A DNA stretch of 64,000 nt from Sinorhizobium fredii (GCF_002944405.1 NZ_CP024307.1:3205001-3269000), one strand, 5' to 3'. Counted from the first letter of the stretch, positions 11,806 through 20,502 are shown. The notes: generated from the sequence alone by a model not told the origin. Made by a program: numbers and translations.

Positions 11806-12552
11806 ATGAGCGAGACGGCACGCACGACGATCGACCAGAGCGAGGTGGACCGTTTCTCGGCAATGGCGGCCGAATGGTGGGATCCGACCGGCAAGTTCCG
11901 GCCGCTGCACAAGTTCAACCCCGTGCGCCTCGCCTATATCCGCGACAAAGTGTGCGAACAGTTCGACCGGGATCCGAAGAGCCCGCAGCCGCTGAAAGGC
12001 CTGCGCCTTCTCGATATCGGCTGCGGCGGCGGGCTGTTGTCCGAGCCGATGGCGCGCATGGGCGCGGATGTTCTCGGTGCGGACGCTTCTGAAAAGAATA
12101 TCGGCATCGCCAAGGCGCATGCGGCGGGCAGCGGCGTCAACGTCGACTACCGCGCCGTGACCGCCGAGGCTTTGGCCGAGGCTGGCGAGAGCTTCGATAT
12201 CGTCCTCAACATGGAAGTCGTCGAGCATGTCGCCGATGTCGACTTCTTCATGACCACCTGCGCCCATATGGTGCGGCCCGGCGGCCTGATGTTCGTCGCC
12301 ACCATCAACCGCACCCTGAAGGCCGCTGCCCTCGCAATCTTCGCCGCCGAGAACGTGCTGCGCTGGCTGCCGCGCGGCACCCATCAATACGACAAGCTGG
12401 TCCGCCCGGAAGAACTCGAAAAGCCGCTCGAAGCGAGCGGCATGGAGGTCGCCGACCGCACCGGCGTGTTCTTCAACCCGCTTGCCAATCAATGGAACCT
12501 GTCGAAGGACATGGACGTCAACTACATGATCGTCGCCAAACGGCCGATTTGA
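11806..12552 (+). CDS. ubiG: Ubiquinone biosynthesis O-methyltransferase UbiG
   Basis: This 248-residue enzyme carries out both O-methylations in ubiquinone biosynthesis. It has the family N-terminus ([20 protein letters not shown]), the SAM motif [20 protein letters not shown] and the conserved [12 protein letters not shown] segment near the C-terminus. The frame is open 40 codons upstream, but the ATG at 11806 has a GAGGAGG ribosome site about 7 bases before it and gives the normal family length. It stands divergent from lysC with two small genes between them. Activity at the membrane face is expected from the family, not seen in the sequence. Confidence 0.96.
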   Translation: MSETARTTIDQSEVDRFSAMAAEWWDPTGKFRPLHKFNPVRLAYIRDKVCEQFDRDPKSPQPLKGLRLLDIGCGGGLLSEPMARMGADVLGADASEKNIGIAKAHAAGSGVNVDYRAVTAEALAEAGESFDIVLNMEVVEHVADVDFFMTTCAHMVRPGGLMFVATINRTLKAAALAIFAAENVLRWLPRGTHQYDKLVRPEELEKPLEASGMEVADRTGVFFNPLANQWNLSKDMDVNYMIVAKRPI

Positions 12553-12570
12553 GGACGCCGGCCGGGCCGC

Positions 12571-12999
12571 TCAGTTCGTGTCGTCCGGAAGCACTGGCAG
12601 CGGCGCGATCTCAATGCCTTCCTCGAGCAGCGCGGTCGCCTCTTCCGCGGTCGCCTTGCCGATCAAGCCGCGCTGGTCGGCCTCGCCATAGTGGATCTTG
12701 CGGGCCTCCTCGGGAAAGCGCTCGCCGACATCTTCGGCGTTGGCGCGGATCGTCTTGACCATTTCACGAAGCTTGGCGATCGTCTCCTTCTGCGCCTGGT
12801 CCATGACGAGGGCCTGCCGGGCTTCCTTCTTGCGGGCGGTGGAGACGGTTGGCGCCATCAACTGCTTGCTGACCGAGCCGGAACCACAGGTGGGGCAGGT
12901 GACGAGATGAGCTTTGGCCTGCCGGTCGAAGTCGCCGCTCGACGAGAACCAGCCTTCGAATCCATGGCCATGGTCGCAGGACAAATTGTAGCGGATCAA
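12571..12999 (-). CDS. DUF1178 family protein (zinc-ribbon type)
   Basis: A 142-residue protein opening with MIRYNLSCDHGHGFEGWF and a second cysteine pair CPTCGSGSV around residue 38, a likely small zinc ribbon, followed by a helical tail. The family is widespread in proteobacteria and has no assigned function. Its start codon overlaps the stop of the upstream nitrilase gene by four bases (ATGA), so the two are translationally coupled. It is the last gene of the leftward comF-grxC-nitrilase-DUF1178 set. Confidence 0.9.
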   Translation of the reverse strand: MIRYNLSCDHGHGFEGWFSSSGDFDRQAKAHLVTCPTCGSGSVSKQLMAPTVSTARKKEARQALVMDQAQKETIAKLREMVKTIRANAEDVGERFPEEARKIHYGEADQRGLIGKATAEEATALLEEGIEIAPLPVLPDDTN

Positions 13000-13853
13000 G
13001 CTGCAACGCCTCCTTTTCCAGCCGGGACCACTTGATCGAGCACGAAATCGCGGGCGTTCCTGAGATTGGGTATGCGCCCTCGCGCGCCGCTGACCGCCGC
13101 CACGTCGATTTCCGCGATAAGGACCGCCTCACCGGCCGGGCCGGCCTGGGCAAGCACCCTGCCCCAGGGATCGACGATCATCGAATGTCCGAAGGTCTCC
13201 CGTCCGTCCTCATGCTGCCCGGCCTGGGCAGCGGCAATGACGAAAAGCCCGTTCTCGATGGCGCGAGCCCTCAGCAGAATTTCCCAATGCGCCTCGCCGG
13301 TCTGACGGGTGAACGCCGCCGGCACCGACATGATCTCCGCGCCGGCCACCGCCTGCTGGCGGAAGAGCTCCGGAAAGCGGACGTCGTAGCAGATCGCAAA
13401 ACCCAGCTTGCCGAAGGGTAGATCGACCATGCGCGCCGTGGCGCCCGGCCGATAGACGGCGCTCTCGCGCCAGCTTTCGCCATTGTCGAGGTCGACATCG
13501 AACATGTGGATCTTGTCGTAGTCGCAGATCTTCTTGCCATCCGGCCCGAACAGGAAGCCGCGATTGGCGACCTTGCCGTCCGGAAGCGCGATCGGCGTGG
13601 AGCCGACATGGAGATAGACTCCGAGTTCGCCGGCAAGACGCGCCGCCTCCTCAAAGACGAGATCGTCGGCTTCGTCTTTAATTACCGAACGCAGCCCCGC
13701 CCGGTCGCGCTGGATGGCCCCGGTCATTTCAGGCGTCTGAATATAGCTGGCGCCCTGCGTTGCGGCTTGTCGCACCAGCCTGACCATCGTTTCGACGTTC
13801 CTCGCCGGATCGACGCCGGAGCACATCTGGACGGCTGCAGCCTTGAAACTCAT
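12996..13853 (-). CDS. Carbon-nitrogen hydrolase (Nit/omega-amidase type)
   Basis: The 285-residue protein has the nitrilase-superfamily catalytic triad: Glu42 (TPEMTGA), Lys114 (YDKIHMFDVD) and Cys155 (AICYDVRFPE). The last two motifs are those of the Nit1/Nit2 branch, whose members hydrolyse deaminated glutathione or alpha-keto-acid amides. A repair role for deaminated glutathione would suit the glutaredoxin gene next door, but that is inference. It lies 90 bases after grxC on the same strand and overlaps the DUF1178 gene by four bases. Confidence 0.92.
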   Translation of the reverse strand: MSFKAAAVQMCSGVDPARNVETMVRLVRQAATQGASYIQTPEMTGAIQRDRAGLRSVIKDEADDLVFEEAARLAGELGVYLHVGSTPIALPDGKVANRGFLFGPDGKKICDYDKIHMFDVDLDNGESWRESAVYRPGATARMVDLPFGKLGFAICYDVRFPELFRQQAVAGAEIMSVPAAFTRQTGEAHWEILLRARAIENGLFVIAAAQAGQHEDGRETFGHSMIVDPWGRVLAQAGPAGEAVLIAEIDVAAVSGARGRIPNLRNARDFVLDQVVPAGKGGVAA

Positions 13854-13943
13854 TGCCCTTTTCTCCCAAGCCAGAGCGTGGGGTCTACCCGACCCGGACC
13901 ATTCCTTTGAGCTTTCGTGCGATACTGTGCGCTTCGCCTTAAC

Positions 13944-14201
13944 TCAAGCGGCGAGCATCTCGTCGAGCTTGCCGGCCCGATCGAGTGCATGCAGATCATC
14001 GCAGCCGCCGACCGGGACGTCGTTGATGAAGATCTGCGGAAAGGTCCTCCCGCCATTGGACTTTTCGATCATCGTCTGGCGAAGCGCCGGGTCATAGGTC
14101 GCGTCGTGCTCGACGAAATCGACGCCCTTGCTCTCCAGAAGTTTCTTCGCTCTTGTGCAATAGCCACAGAACTGACGCGTATAAATGACGACCGAAGCCA
14201 T
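13944..14201 (-). CDS. grxC: Glutaredoxin 3
   Basis: An 85-residue class I glutaredoxin with the dithiol active site CGYC (residues 11-14 in YTRQFCGYCTRAK) and the glutathione-binding segment GGCDDLHALD. It reduces disulfides and glutathionylated proteins in the cytosol using glutathione. The longer frame starting at 14252 overlaps nothing, but the internal ATG at 14201 (MASVVIYTRQ) gives the normal family start. It lies 47 bases after comF and before the nitrilase gene on the same strand. Confidence 0.95.
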   Translation of the reverse strand: MASVVIYTRQFCGYCTRAKKLLESKGVDFVEHDATYDPALRQTMIEKSNGGRTFPQIFINDVPVGGCDDLHALDRAGKLDEMLAA

Positions 14202-14248
14202 GGTTTCGAACTGCTCCTTCGCCGGCACCAGCGCCGGCCGTTTTTTCG

Positions 14249-15025
14249 TCATATAGGCTCGGGCAACGCCATTGCAAAGGTCAAAACCGTGACCTCCGCG
14301 GCTCCGGCGCGTCTCAGCGCGCCGGTCGCGGCGGAAACCGTTGCGCCGGTCGTGTAGACGTCGTCAACGAGGACGATGCGTTTCCCCACGAGCGAGGATT
14401 TGGCGCTCTCGGGTACGGCAAAGGCGCCGCGGACATTCTCCTCGCGTGCCCGCGCCCCGAGCCCGACCTGCCGGCGCGTGCGCCTGATACGGCGAAGCAC
14501 ATCGGGACGATAGGGCTTACCGGCCCGTTCGGAGACACAGCGCGCCAGTTCCGCCGACTGGTTGAACTTTCGCCGCCAGAGCCGAAATGCGTGGAGCGGC
14601 ACCGGCACGATCATATCGGCCGCCGCGACGGCGCCGTCGCTGGCCCGGACCATCCATTCGGCCATCATCCGCGCGAGATCGGTGCGGTCGCGATACTTCA
14701 GCCCATGCACCAGATCGCGGGCAATTCCCTCGAGGAGAGACACGGAACGCAACCGGTGGAAGGGCGGCGGATTGGCAATCGCCTGCGGCGAAACGGCCCC
14801 CGGGCCGGGATCGAAGGCGAAGGGCGAGCCGATGATTTCGCAATAGGGTCGCTCGATCAGGCGCAGCTCCGCCCAGCAGGAGGGGCAGATGGCATGCGCA
14901 TCGCCGGTCAGCCGACCGCAACCGCAGCAGACGGGCGGGAAGACCAGATTGACCGCCGCCCCGCCGAACGTTTGAAACAGCGCTCTCCAGCGCTTCGCCC
15001 GATTTCTCCAACCGTCCCGTTCCAT
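14249..15025 (-). CDS. ComF family phosphoribosyltransferase-like protein
   Basis: The 258-residue protein has an N-terminal double cysteine knuckle (CCGCGRL and CPSCW) and a C-terminal phosphoribosyltransferase fold with the PRPP-loop signature VLVDDVYTTGATV. ComF proteins take part in natural DNA uptake in several bacteria, while in many proteobacteria the role is unclear. The frame extends far upstream, but the ATG at 15025 (MERDGWRNR) is the only start consistent with the divergent methyltransferase gene that begins at 15084. It leads the leftward comF-grxC-nitrilase-DUF1178 cluster. Confidence 0.92.
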   Translation of the reverse strand: MERDGWRNRAKRWRALFQTFGGAAVNLVFPPVCCGCGRLTGDAHAICPSCWAELRLIERPYCEIIGSPFAFDPGPGAVSPQAIANPPPFHRLRSVSLLEGIARDLVHGLKYRDRTDLARMMAEWMVRASDGAVAAADMIVPVPLHAFRLWRRKFNQSAELARCVSERAGKPYRPDVLRRIRRTRRQVGLGARAREENVRGAFAVPESAKSSLVGKRIVLVDDVYTTGATVSAATGALRRAGAAEVTVLTFAMALPEPI

Positions 15026-15083
15026 AAGGTTGACTTTGTCCCCTTCAGGGTTTCTTTGCATCCGTGATTTCGGAGAGAGTATC

Positions 15084-15983
15084 GTGGAAATCGTCTTTGA
15101 CCAGAGCCTCGTCGAGGCGCACCGCCGCAAAGCGCTGCGCCGGGCGGACCCGAAAGCGACCTTCCTTCTTGATATCGTGGCGCAGGAACTGGCAGATCGC
15201 GTCAGTGTCGTCGACCGGTATTTCGACAGAGCCATGGAATTGCACGGCTACACCGGCGCCGCCGCCGCCCGCCTCGCCGAAACGGGAAAGGTCGGCACTA
15301 TCGAGCGAGTGGAAACCGACGAAGGCTTCGGCTCGCCCCATGCTCCGGTTACCATTGCCCCCCTCGAGCGCATCCCGGCGGAAACGCAAACTGTCAATCT
15401 GCTGGTGTCGCCGCTGTCGCTGCATCTGACCAACGATACGCCCGGCGTCTTCATCCAGGCTCGCCGCGCCCTCAAGCCGGACGGGCTCTTCCTTGCCGCG
15501 ATTCCCGGCAGCGGCACGTTGCAGGAGCTTCGCGAATGCCTGCTTTCGGCGGAAGCGGAACTGACCGGCGGAGCGAGCCCAAGGGTCGTGCCCTTCGCCG
15601 ACGTGCGCGACATGGGCGGGCTTCTGCAGCGCGCGGGTTTTGCCCTGCCGGTCGCCGACGCGGAAACCTACACGGTTCGCTACGATTCGCTCTTCGGGCT
15701 TCTCAAGGATTTGCGGGCAATGGGCATGACCAACCCGCTTAAGGCCAGAAGCCGCCGGCCGGTGCCGCGCCGCTTCTTCCTGAGAGCGGCCGAGATCTAT
15801 GCGGAACACTTCTCCGATCCGGACGGCCGGGTTCGCGCGACCTTCTCGATCATCTATGTCTCGGGCTGGGCGCCGCATGAGAGCCAGCAGAAACCGCTGA
15901 AGCCCGGCTCGGCCAAGCAGAGGCTGTCGGATGCGCTCGGGGTGAGCGAACACGCACTGAAGGGTTCGGGGAAGCAGTCCTGA
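15084..15983 (+). CDS. BioC/NDUFAF5-like methyltransferase
   Basis: About 299 residues with a GTG start at 15084, preceded by GGAGAG. The sequence looks like a methyltransferase of the BioC/NDUFAF5 group: VEIVFDQSLVEAHRRKALRRA at the start, a DRYFDRAMELHGYTG region, and LFLAAIPGSGTLQELRECL followed by VPFADVRDMGGLLQRAGF. The canonical glycine-rich SAM motif is weak, as is usual for the mitochondrial complex I assembly relatives (NDUFAF5, which hydroxylates an arginine). Either a methyltransferase or hydroxylase role is possible. It is divergent from comF, with 58 bases between the two starts. Confidence 0.82.
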   Translation: MEIVFDQSLVEAHRRKALRRADPKATFLLDIVAQELADRVSVVDRYFDRAMELHGYTGAAAARLAETGKVGTIERVETDEGFGSPHAPVTIAPLERIPAETQTVNLLVSPLSLHLTNDTPGVFIQARRALKPDGLFLAAIPGSGTLQELRECLLSAEAELTGGASPRVVPFADVRDMGGLLQRAGFALPVADAETYTVRYDSLFGLLKDLRAMGMTNPLKARSRRPVPRRFFLRAAEIYAEHFSDPDGRVRATFSIIYVSGWAPHESQQKPLKPGSAKQRLSDALGVSEHALKGSGKQS

Positions 15984-16027
15984 CAGGGCATTTTGCCCAA
16001 CTCGTGCCGGTATCGCCCGGACTGGGA

Positions 16028-16201
16028 CTATGTCCAGGAGTCTTCCATCGCATCGGCGATCAAGTTCAGCACATTCAGCAATTCGTTGGAAAAGTTCTGA
16101 AAGCCGAGGAGAAGGGCGACGGAAATCAGGGCCGCGATGAGACCATACTCCACGACGGTAGCACCGTCTCGGCTGCGAAGGAGAGATCTCAGCTTGTCCA
16201 T
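16028..16201 (-). CDS. Flp-type IVb pilin, small
   Basis: A 57-residue protein: short basic leader, then DGATVVEYGLIAALISVALLL, which is the Flp prepilin pattern of a small residue before a Thr/Val-Glu-Tyr hydrophobic helix with Glu at position 5 of the mature form. The ATG at 16201 has GGAGGA five to ten bases upstream. Flp pilins assemble tight-adherence (Tad/Cpa) pili, yet no prepilin peptidase, secretin or Tad gene occurs in this window, so it is an orphan copy here. It follows the small membrane protein gene 16305-16625 on the same strand at a distance of 103 bases. Confidence 0.88.
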   Translation of the reverse strand: MDKLRSLLRSRDGATVVEYGLIAALISVALLLGFQNFSNELLNVLNLIADAMEDSWT

Positions 16202-16304
16202 GCGTCCTCCGGCCCCATGAGGGCGGCGAGGTCCTCGAGGAGCTCCCAACCGTCCTATGGTCAATGGCAGCGAAAGACGCGGGGCTTGCGCGTATTCGCT
16301 CGAA

Positions 16305-16625
16305 TCAGCACCCGCTCCTGCTGCCGTTTGCATCGATGATGCAGACGGCGCCCGGCATTTCCTGAAGCACGCTGCGGCGCACGGTGTAGCGCTTCGCCGT
16401 GCCGCCGGAGGGAATCGAGCCGGTGGAGATATTGTCGTAGTCGATCGGCGTGTTTGCGAGCATCCGCTTGTCGCCCTTCGATGAAAGCATTGGCGTCAGG
16501 ATCAGCGTCAGCGCGATCACTGCCGTGCCGAACAGCAGCGACAGATTGAGCACGCCCGTCCGGCGGGACTGGCTCGCCACCAGATCCTTGTCCTGAACTG
16601 TCCTCCAGAAATCCTCGTCCACCAT
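16305..16625 (-). CDS. Small single-span membrane protein, function unknown
   Basis: A 106-residue protein with a hydrophilic N-terminus (MVDEDFWRTVQDKDLV), one transmembrane helix (about 25-45, LNLSLLFGTAVIALTLILTP) and a C-terminal domain with a cysteine near the end and a terminal Cys. I do not recognise the family with certainty. It lies directly upstream of the orphan pilin gene in the same direction, which suggests but does not prove a shared role in pilin export or assembly. GAGG precedes the ATG at 16625. Confidence 0.75.
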   Translation of the reverse strand: MVDEDFWRTVQDKDLVASQSRRTGVLNLSLLFGTAVIALTLILTPMLSSKGDKRMLANTPIDYDNISTGSIPSGGTAKRYTVRRSVLQEMPGAVCIIDANGSRSGC

Positions 16626-16772
16626 TCCAGCCTCACAAACACCTCAGAGAGCGGGGCGAAGCACCCTTCCCAAGCTTCGACCTCACCACAGCTGCCCGAA
16701 ACCGGCGCGGCCAATGATCGGGGCGCGCCGAAACTGATAGGCTCGATTGTGAAGGAGGGTGATAAACTTTTG

Positions 16773-16851
16773 ATTAATAAATCTTGGAATTTAGGGGAGT
16801 TGACCGGCGTTGACGCTCGGTTTTCCTCCGATCACAGACAAATTTATTAAT
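16773..16851. repeat. AT-rich inverted repeat upstream of the pilin locus
   Basis: ATTAATAAAT (16773-16782) and ATTTATTAAT (16842-16851) are a perfect 10-bp inverted pair 59 bases apart in an otherwise GC-rich region. The interval lies between the pilin-locus gene start (16625) and the mutT stop (16893), where the leftward promoter of the pilin pair must be. Confidence 0.5.
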
Positions 16852-16892
16852 GAGACGCGGCAGCACCCGGAATGCCGCCTTCCGCCCTGCGC

Positions 16893-17306
16893 CTAAAGGA
16901 GATCCATCAGGAACGGGATCAGCGGCTCGTCCGCCGGCGGCATCGGGTAATCACGCAAGGCCTTCGGGCGCACCCATTTGATCAGCTGGCCCTCCCGCCC
17001 CTCGGCAAAACCCTCGTAGCGCCGGCAGATGTAGAGCGGCATCAGCAGGTGAAAGTCGTCGTAGCTGTGGCTCGCGAAGGTGAGAGGTGCAAGGCAGGCG
17101 ACCTTGGTGCGAATTCCGAGTTCCTCTTCGAGTTCGCGGATCAGCGTCTCCTCCGGCGTTTCGCCGGCCTCGACCTTGCCGCCGGGGAACTCCCAGAGGC
17201 CGGCAAGCGGCTTTCCTTCGGGCCGTTGCCCCAGGAGAATGCGCCCGTCCGAGTCGACTAGCGCACAGGCTGCAACGAGCACGATCTTCTTTGCCGCTAC
17301 TTCCAT
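16893..17306 (-). CDS. mutT: (Deoxy)nucleoside triphosphate pyrophosphohydrolase MutT
   Basis: At 137 residues this is a typical MutT. The Nudix box runs from about residue 42 (PGGKVEAGETPEETLIRELEEELGI pattern, cited here in parts: GGKVEAGE and RELEEELGI), giving all metal-binding glutamates. MutT hydrolyses 8-oxo-dGTP to keep oxidised guanine out of DNA. It follows the GNAT gene with only 3 bases between the coding regions, and argJ before that, so it is the last gene of an argJ-GNAT-mutT operon read leftward. Confidence 0.94.
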   Translation of the reverse strand: MEVAAKKIVLVAACALVDSDGRILLGQRPEGKPLAGLWEFPGGKVEAGETPEETLIRELEEELGIRTKVACLAPLTFASHSYDDFHLLMPLYICRRYEGFAEGREGQLIKWVRPKALRDYPMPPADEPLIPFLMDLL

Positions 17307-17309
17307 GCG

Positions 17310-18065
17310 TCAGATCCTCGGCGCGCGATAAAGATAATCATAAACCTCGGAGAAACCGGCTTTCCGGTAGAGCGCGATTGCTGCCGTGTTGGCGGCTTCC
17401 ACCTGCAGCCAGGCCTTTCTGGCGCCGCGCAGGCGTGCCCAGCGCAGTGACGCGTCGAGAAGCGCCCTGCCGACGCCCCGGCGCCTGACGGACTCCGCCA
17501 CCGAGAACTGCATGATGCCGGCCAGGTCGTTGTCGTGAACGACGAGCGACACGGCCGTCGGGCCGAAGTCGCGATCCTCGAAGAGAAAAAGGCCGCATTC
17601 GGGTTTGATGGCGTTGATGATCTCGGCCAGCACCGGCTTGGTCGCCGGATCGCCCTTGCCGATCTGGAGCCTCGCGTCGACAAAACGGCCGAGATCCTTG
17701 ATCGGCAGGTGGTCCATGCCCTCGCCGAGCTCACCCTGCGCGAGATCGAGCTCCATGACGAGGCTGCGGCTGAAGGATGTCCAGGCTTCGCCGTCCATGT
17801 AGGCGATGAGTTGCGGCGGTGTGAGCGGGGTCTGCCGGACCGTAAGCGGCCGGCCATGTTCGGCAAAGCGCCGCGCCGCCTTCTCGAGCCGGATGGCAAT
17901 GTCGCGATAATCGGACGGATCGAGCGGATTGATCGAATTCAGGCGCTTGGAGGGATGCCCGGCGGTCAGTCGTATAAGCCAGCTGCCGTCATAAACGACC
18001 GTCGCGGCGGGCCAGGCGCGAAAGCCCACCGCTTCGAGGCGCCGCACACTGGGAAGATCAACCAT
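17310..18065 (-). CDS. GNAT family N-acetyltransferase
   Basis: The 251-residue protein has a C-terminal GNAT domain with the acetyl-CoA loop SVRRRGVGRALLDASL and the late VEAANTAAIALYRKAGF motif. The N-terminal part (1-130) has a conserved WP-AATVVYDGSW and LNSINPLD pattern seen in two-domain acetyltransferases. The ATG at 18065 (MVDLPSVRR) with an upstream GGAG is preferred to the in-frame start 18 codons earlier. The substrate is unknown. It sits between argJ and mutT, and its place next to an acetyl-transferring arginine enzyme may be only chance. Confidence 0.88.
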   Translation of the reverse strand: MVDLPSVRRLEAVGFRAWPAATVVYDGSWLIRLTAGHPSKRLNSINPLDPSDYRDIAIRLEKAARRFAEHGRPLTVRQTPLTPPQLIAYMDGEAWTSFSRSLVMELDLAQGELGEGMDHLPIKDLGRFVDARLQIGKGDPATKPVLAEIINAIKPECGLFLFEDRDFGPTAVSLVVHDNDLAGIMQFSVAESVRRRGVGRALLDASLRWARLRGARKAWLQVEAANTAAIALYRKAGFSEVYDYLYRAPRI

Positions 18066-18148
18066 GCTTGCTCCAACCACCCCGCTCTCGACCGGCGGCC
18101 GTCTGTCGTTCGATGTCATATCCCGTCCCGATCAAGCGAGCGACCGCA

Positions 18149-19390
18149 TCAGCTTCTGTAATCGCCGTTGATCTCGACATATTCCTTGGTGAGGTCGCAG
18201 GTATAGACCGTTGCGCGACCCGGACCGAGGCCGATGTCGACGCGGATCGGAATGTCCTCGCCCTTCATCACGGCGGTCGCTGCCGCTTCCGAATAGGCCG
18301 GATCGCGCTCGCCCTCGACGGCGACGCGGACGTCGCCGAACCAGATCGCCAGCCTGTCGCGCTCGGCCATCTCGCCGGACTTGCCGACCGCCATGACCAC
18401 CCGGCCCCAGTTGGCGTCCTCCCCGGCAACCGCCGTCTTGACAAGCGGCGAGTTGGCGATCGAAAGCGCGATGCGCTTGGCGGCAGCGTCGTTCTCAGCG
18501 CCCTCGACGGTCACTTCCACCATCTTGCGCGCGCCTTCGCCGTCGCGCACGACCTGCAGCGCCAGGTCACGCAGCAGGTCGTTGAGCGCCCTCCCGAAGG
18601 ACTGGAGCCGCGCATCGCCCGCATCCTCCACCCTCGCCTGCCCGTCCTTGGCCGCAGCGCCGGTGGCAAACAGCATCAAGGTGTCGGAAGTGGACGTATC
18701 GCTGTCGACCGTCACGGAATTGAAGCTGGGGCCGACGCCGGCCGAAAGCAGCGCCTGCAGTGCGGCGGGTGCGATGTCGGCATCGGTCACCACGAAGGAA
18801 AGCATGGTCGCCATGTCCGGCGCGATCATGCCGGCACCCTTGGCGATGCCGTTGATGGTGACCGTGACGCCGCCGATCTCGGCGCTACGGGTCGCGACCT
18901 TGGGATAGGTGTCCGTGGTCATGATCGCCTTGGCGGCCTCGAACCAGAAGTCCTCCTTGGCCGATGCCGCGAGCCCGTCGAGCACGCCGGCAAACTTGGT
19001 GGCGTCGAGCGGCTCGCCGATCACGCCCGTCGAGGCCAGGAAAATCTCGCCCTCATTGCAGCCGACCGCCCGGGCGGCGGACTGCGCGGTGAGTTCGGTC
19101 GCCTCTTTGCCCTTCTTGCCGGTGAAGGCATTGGCATTGCCCGAATTGACGACCACGGCACGTGCGTGACCGCCCGGGAGATTTCTACGGCAGAAGTCGA
19201 CGGGGGCGGACGGGCACTTCGAACGCGTGAAGACACCGGCCACCGCCGCCGGCTGATCGAAGACCATCATCAACACGTCAGTGCGGTTCTTGTACTTGAT
19301 CCCCGCGGCGGCGGTCGCCATGCGCACGCCGCGAAGGGGCGGCATTTCAGCAAAGGTTTTCGGAGCGAGCGGAGAAACGGTACCGGACAT
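18149..19390 (-). CDS. argJ: Glutamate N-acetyltransferase / amino-acid N-acetyltransferase ArgJ
   Basis: A 413-residue ArgJ. It recycles the acetyl group from N-acetylornithine to glutamate in arginine biosynthesis, and in bifunctional forms also uses acetyl-CoA. The precursor cleaves itself in the motif [14 protein letters not shown]; the cleavage lies before Thr195, which becomes the nucleophile of the beta chain. Start at 19390 ([13 protein letters not shown]) has AGGG six bases upstream; an in-frame ATG 11 codons earlier (19423) lies inside a palindrome and is less likely. It leads argJ-GNAT-mutT. A perfect inverted repeat in the leader (19415-19446) may be regulatory. Confidence 0.97.
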   Translation of the reverse strand: MSGTVSPLAPKTFAEMPPLRGVRMATAAAGIKYKNRTDVLMMVFDQPAAVAGVFTRSKCPSAPVDFCRRNLPGGHARAVVVNSGNANAFTGKKGKEATELTAQSAARAVGCNEGEIFLASTGVIGEPLDATKFAGVLDGLAASAKEDFWFEAAKAIMTTDTYPKVATRSAEIGGVTVTINGIAKGAGMIAPDMATMLSFVVTDADIAPAALQALLSAGVGPSFNSVTVDSDTSTSDTLMLFATGAAAKDGQARVEDAGDARLQSFGRALNDLLRDLALQVVRDGEGARKMVEVTVEGAENDAAAKRIALSIANSPLVKTAVAGEDANWGRVVMAVGKSGEMAERDRLAIWFGDVRVAVEGERDPAYSEAAATAVMKGEDIPIRVDIGLGPGRATVYTCDLTKEYVEINGDYRS

Positions 19391-19414
19391 GGCGAACCCT
19401 GTTTGAATGCCTCT

Positions 19415-19446
19415 GATCACCATGGTTACGGGCAACCATGGTGATC
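19415..19446 (-). promoter_or_regulatory. Perfect 13-bp inverted repeat in the argJ leader
   Basis: GATCACCATGGTT (19415-19427) and AACCATGGTGATC (19434-19446) form perfect arms around ACGGGC, starting 25 bases upstream of the argJ ATG. No T run follows on the argJ (minus) strand, so it is unlikely to be a terminator for an upstream leftward transcript. It may be an operator or an RNA stem in the 5' leader; which one cannot be told from sequence. Confidence 0.6.
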
Positions 19447-19461
19447 TTTTCCATTGTTTCA

Positions 19462-19509
19462 GAGCGGGATGCGCGCGGAACGCCGCGCACACTTTTCCTC
19501 ATCCCGCTC
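19462..19509. repeat. REP-like palindromic repeat (GAGCGGGATG family)
   Basis: GAGCGGGATG (19462-19471) and CATCCCGCTC (19500-19509) are perfect outer arms, with a second GC-rich palindrome inside (GCGCGG/CCGCGC). A related half copy with the same AAAGCGGGATG core lies at 51388-51440. Similar palindromes are common between genes in Rhizobiaceae, from memory. Confidence 0.65.
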
Positions 19510-19647
19510 CAAATGGTGCGAGAAATGCCCGAGCGACATTCAGCCGCCGGGCATCCCGATCCTAGTCTTGACGAGCGGCTGGCGCGACGAACGCCTCTTC
19601 TCCGCTCTGGCACGGGACCGTCCTTGAGGGTGGCGGCCCCGAAAAAG

Positions 19648-20502
19648 CTACTGGCCTTGGCGCGCCTTGCCGGCGTCTTCATAGGCCTTCTTCAGCGCCG
19701 GATCGGAAATCTCGACGCCGGTCGCCTTTTTGGCAGTGTCCAGCAGCGCAAGGTACTTGTCGCGCATGACGAGCTGACGAACCTGCGGCTCGACCTGCTC
19801 GAGCGTCGGCGGCGCCTGCGGACGCTTGTCCTCGACCAGGATCACGTGGAAGCCGAACTGGGTCTTGACCGGCATCTTTGTATAGCTGCCCTTCTCGAGC
19901 GCGAAAGCAGCCGTCTCGAATTCCGGCACCATCCGGCCCTTGGTGAAGTAGCCGAGGTCGCCGCCATCGTCCTTGTTCGGATCGGTGGACTTGGCCTTGG
20001 CGAGTTCGACGAAGCTCTTGCCGGCGTCCAGTTCCTTGATGATCGCCTTGGCCTCGTCCTCGGTCTTGACGAGGATGTGGCGGGCCTTGACTTCTTCCTG
20101 CGCCGGGATGGCGGCGATTTCCTTGTCGTAGCGTGCCTTGACCTCTTCCTTCGTCACCGCATCGACGACGTGCTTCTTGAAGAAGGCGTTGTGAAGTTCG
20201 CGCTCGGTTAGGAAGGCGACACGCTGCTTGAAGGTCGCGTCGTTCTGCAGGCCTTCCTTCTCGGCATCCTTGACGAGCAGCTTGACGTCGATGACGGCGG
20301 AAAGGGCTGCGGCGCGCTTCTGTTCGTCGGGCATCCGCTGGAGCTGCGGATCGAGGCTGGTGATCGCGAGATCAAGCTCCGACTGACGGATTTCCTGCCC
20401 GCCGACCTTCGCGACGACCGGATCGGTCCCTTCGGCGCGGGCGACGCCTGCGGCCATCATCGCGACCAGCGCCGCGGCCGCCAGGGTCTTGTATCTAGAC
20501 AT
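19648..20502 (-). CDS. Periplasmic peptidyl-prolyl isomerase, parvulin type
   Basis: The 284-residue protein has a signal peptide (MSRYKTLAAAALVAMMAAGVARA, cleavage after ARA near residue 23), an N-terminal chaperone-like helical region and one PpiC/parvulin domain (about 140-235) with EEVKARHILVKTEDEA and DGGDLGYFTKGRMVPEFE. It should assist folding of exported and outer-membrane proteins, like PrsA/SurA. It is divergent from secA with a 248-base region between, so export motor and export chaperone are neighbours. The C-terminus is basic and short. Confidence 0.95.
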   Translation of the reverse strand: MSRYKTLAAAALVAMMAAGVARAEGTDPVVAKVGGQEIRQSELDLAITSLDPQLQRMPDEQKRAAALSAVIDVKLLVKDAEKEGLQNDATFKQRVAFLTERELHNAFFKKHVVDAVTKEEVKARYDKEIAAIPAQEEVKARHILVKTEDEAKAIIKELDAGKSFVELAKAKSTDPNKDDGGDLGYFTKGRMVPEFETAAFALEKGSYTKMPVKTQFGFHVILVEDKRPQAPPTLEQVEPQVRQLVMRDKYLALLDTAKKATGVEISDPALKKAYEDAGKARQGQ

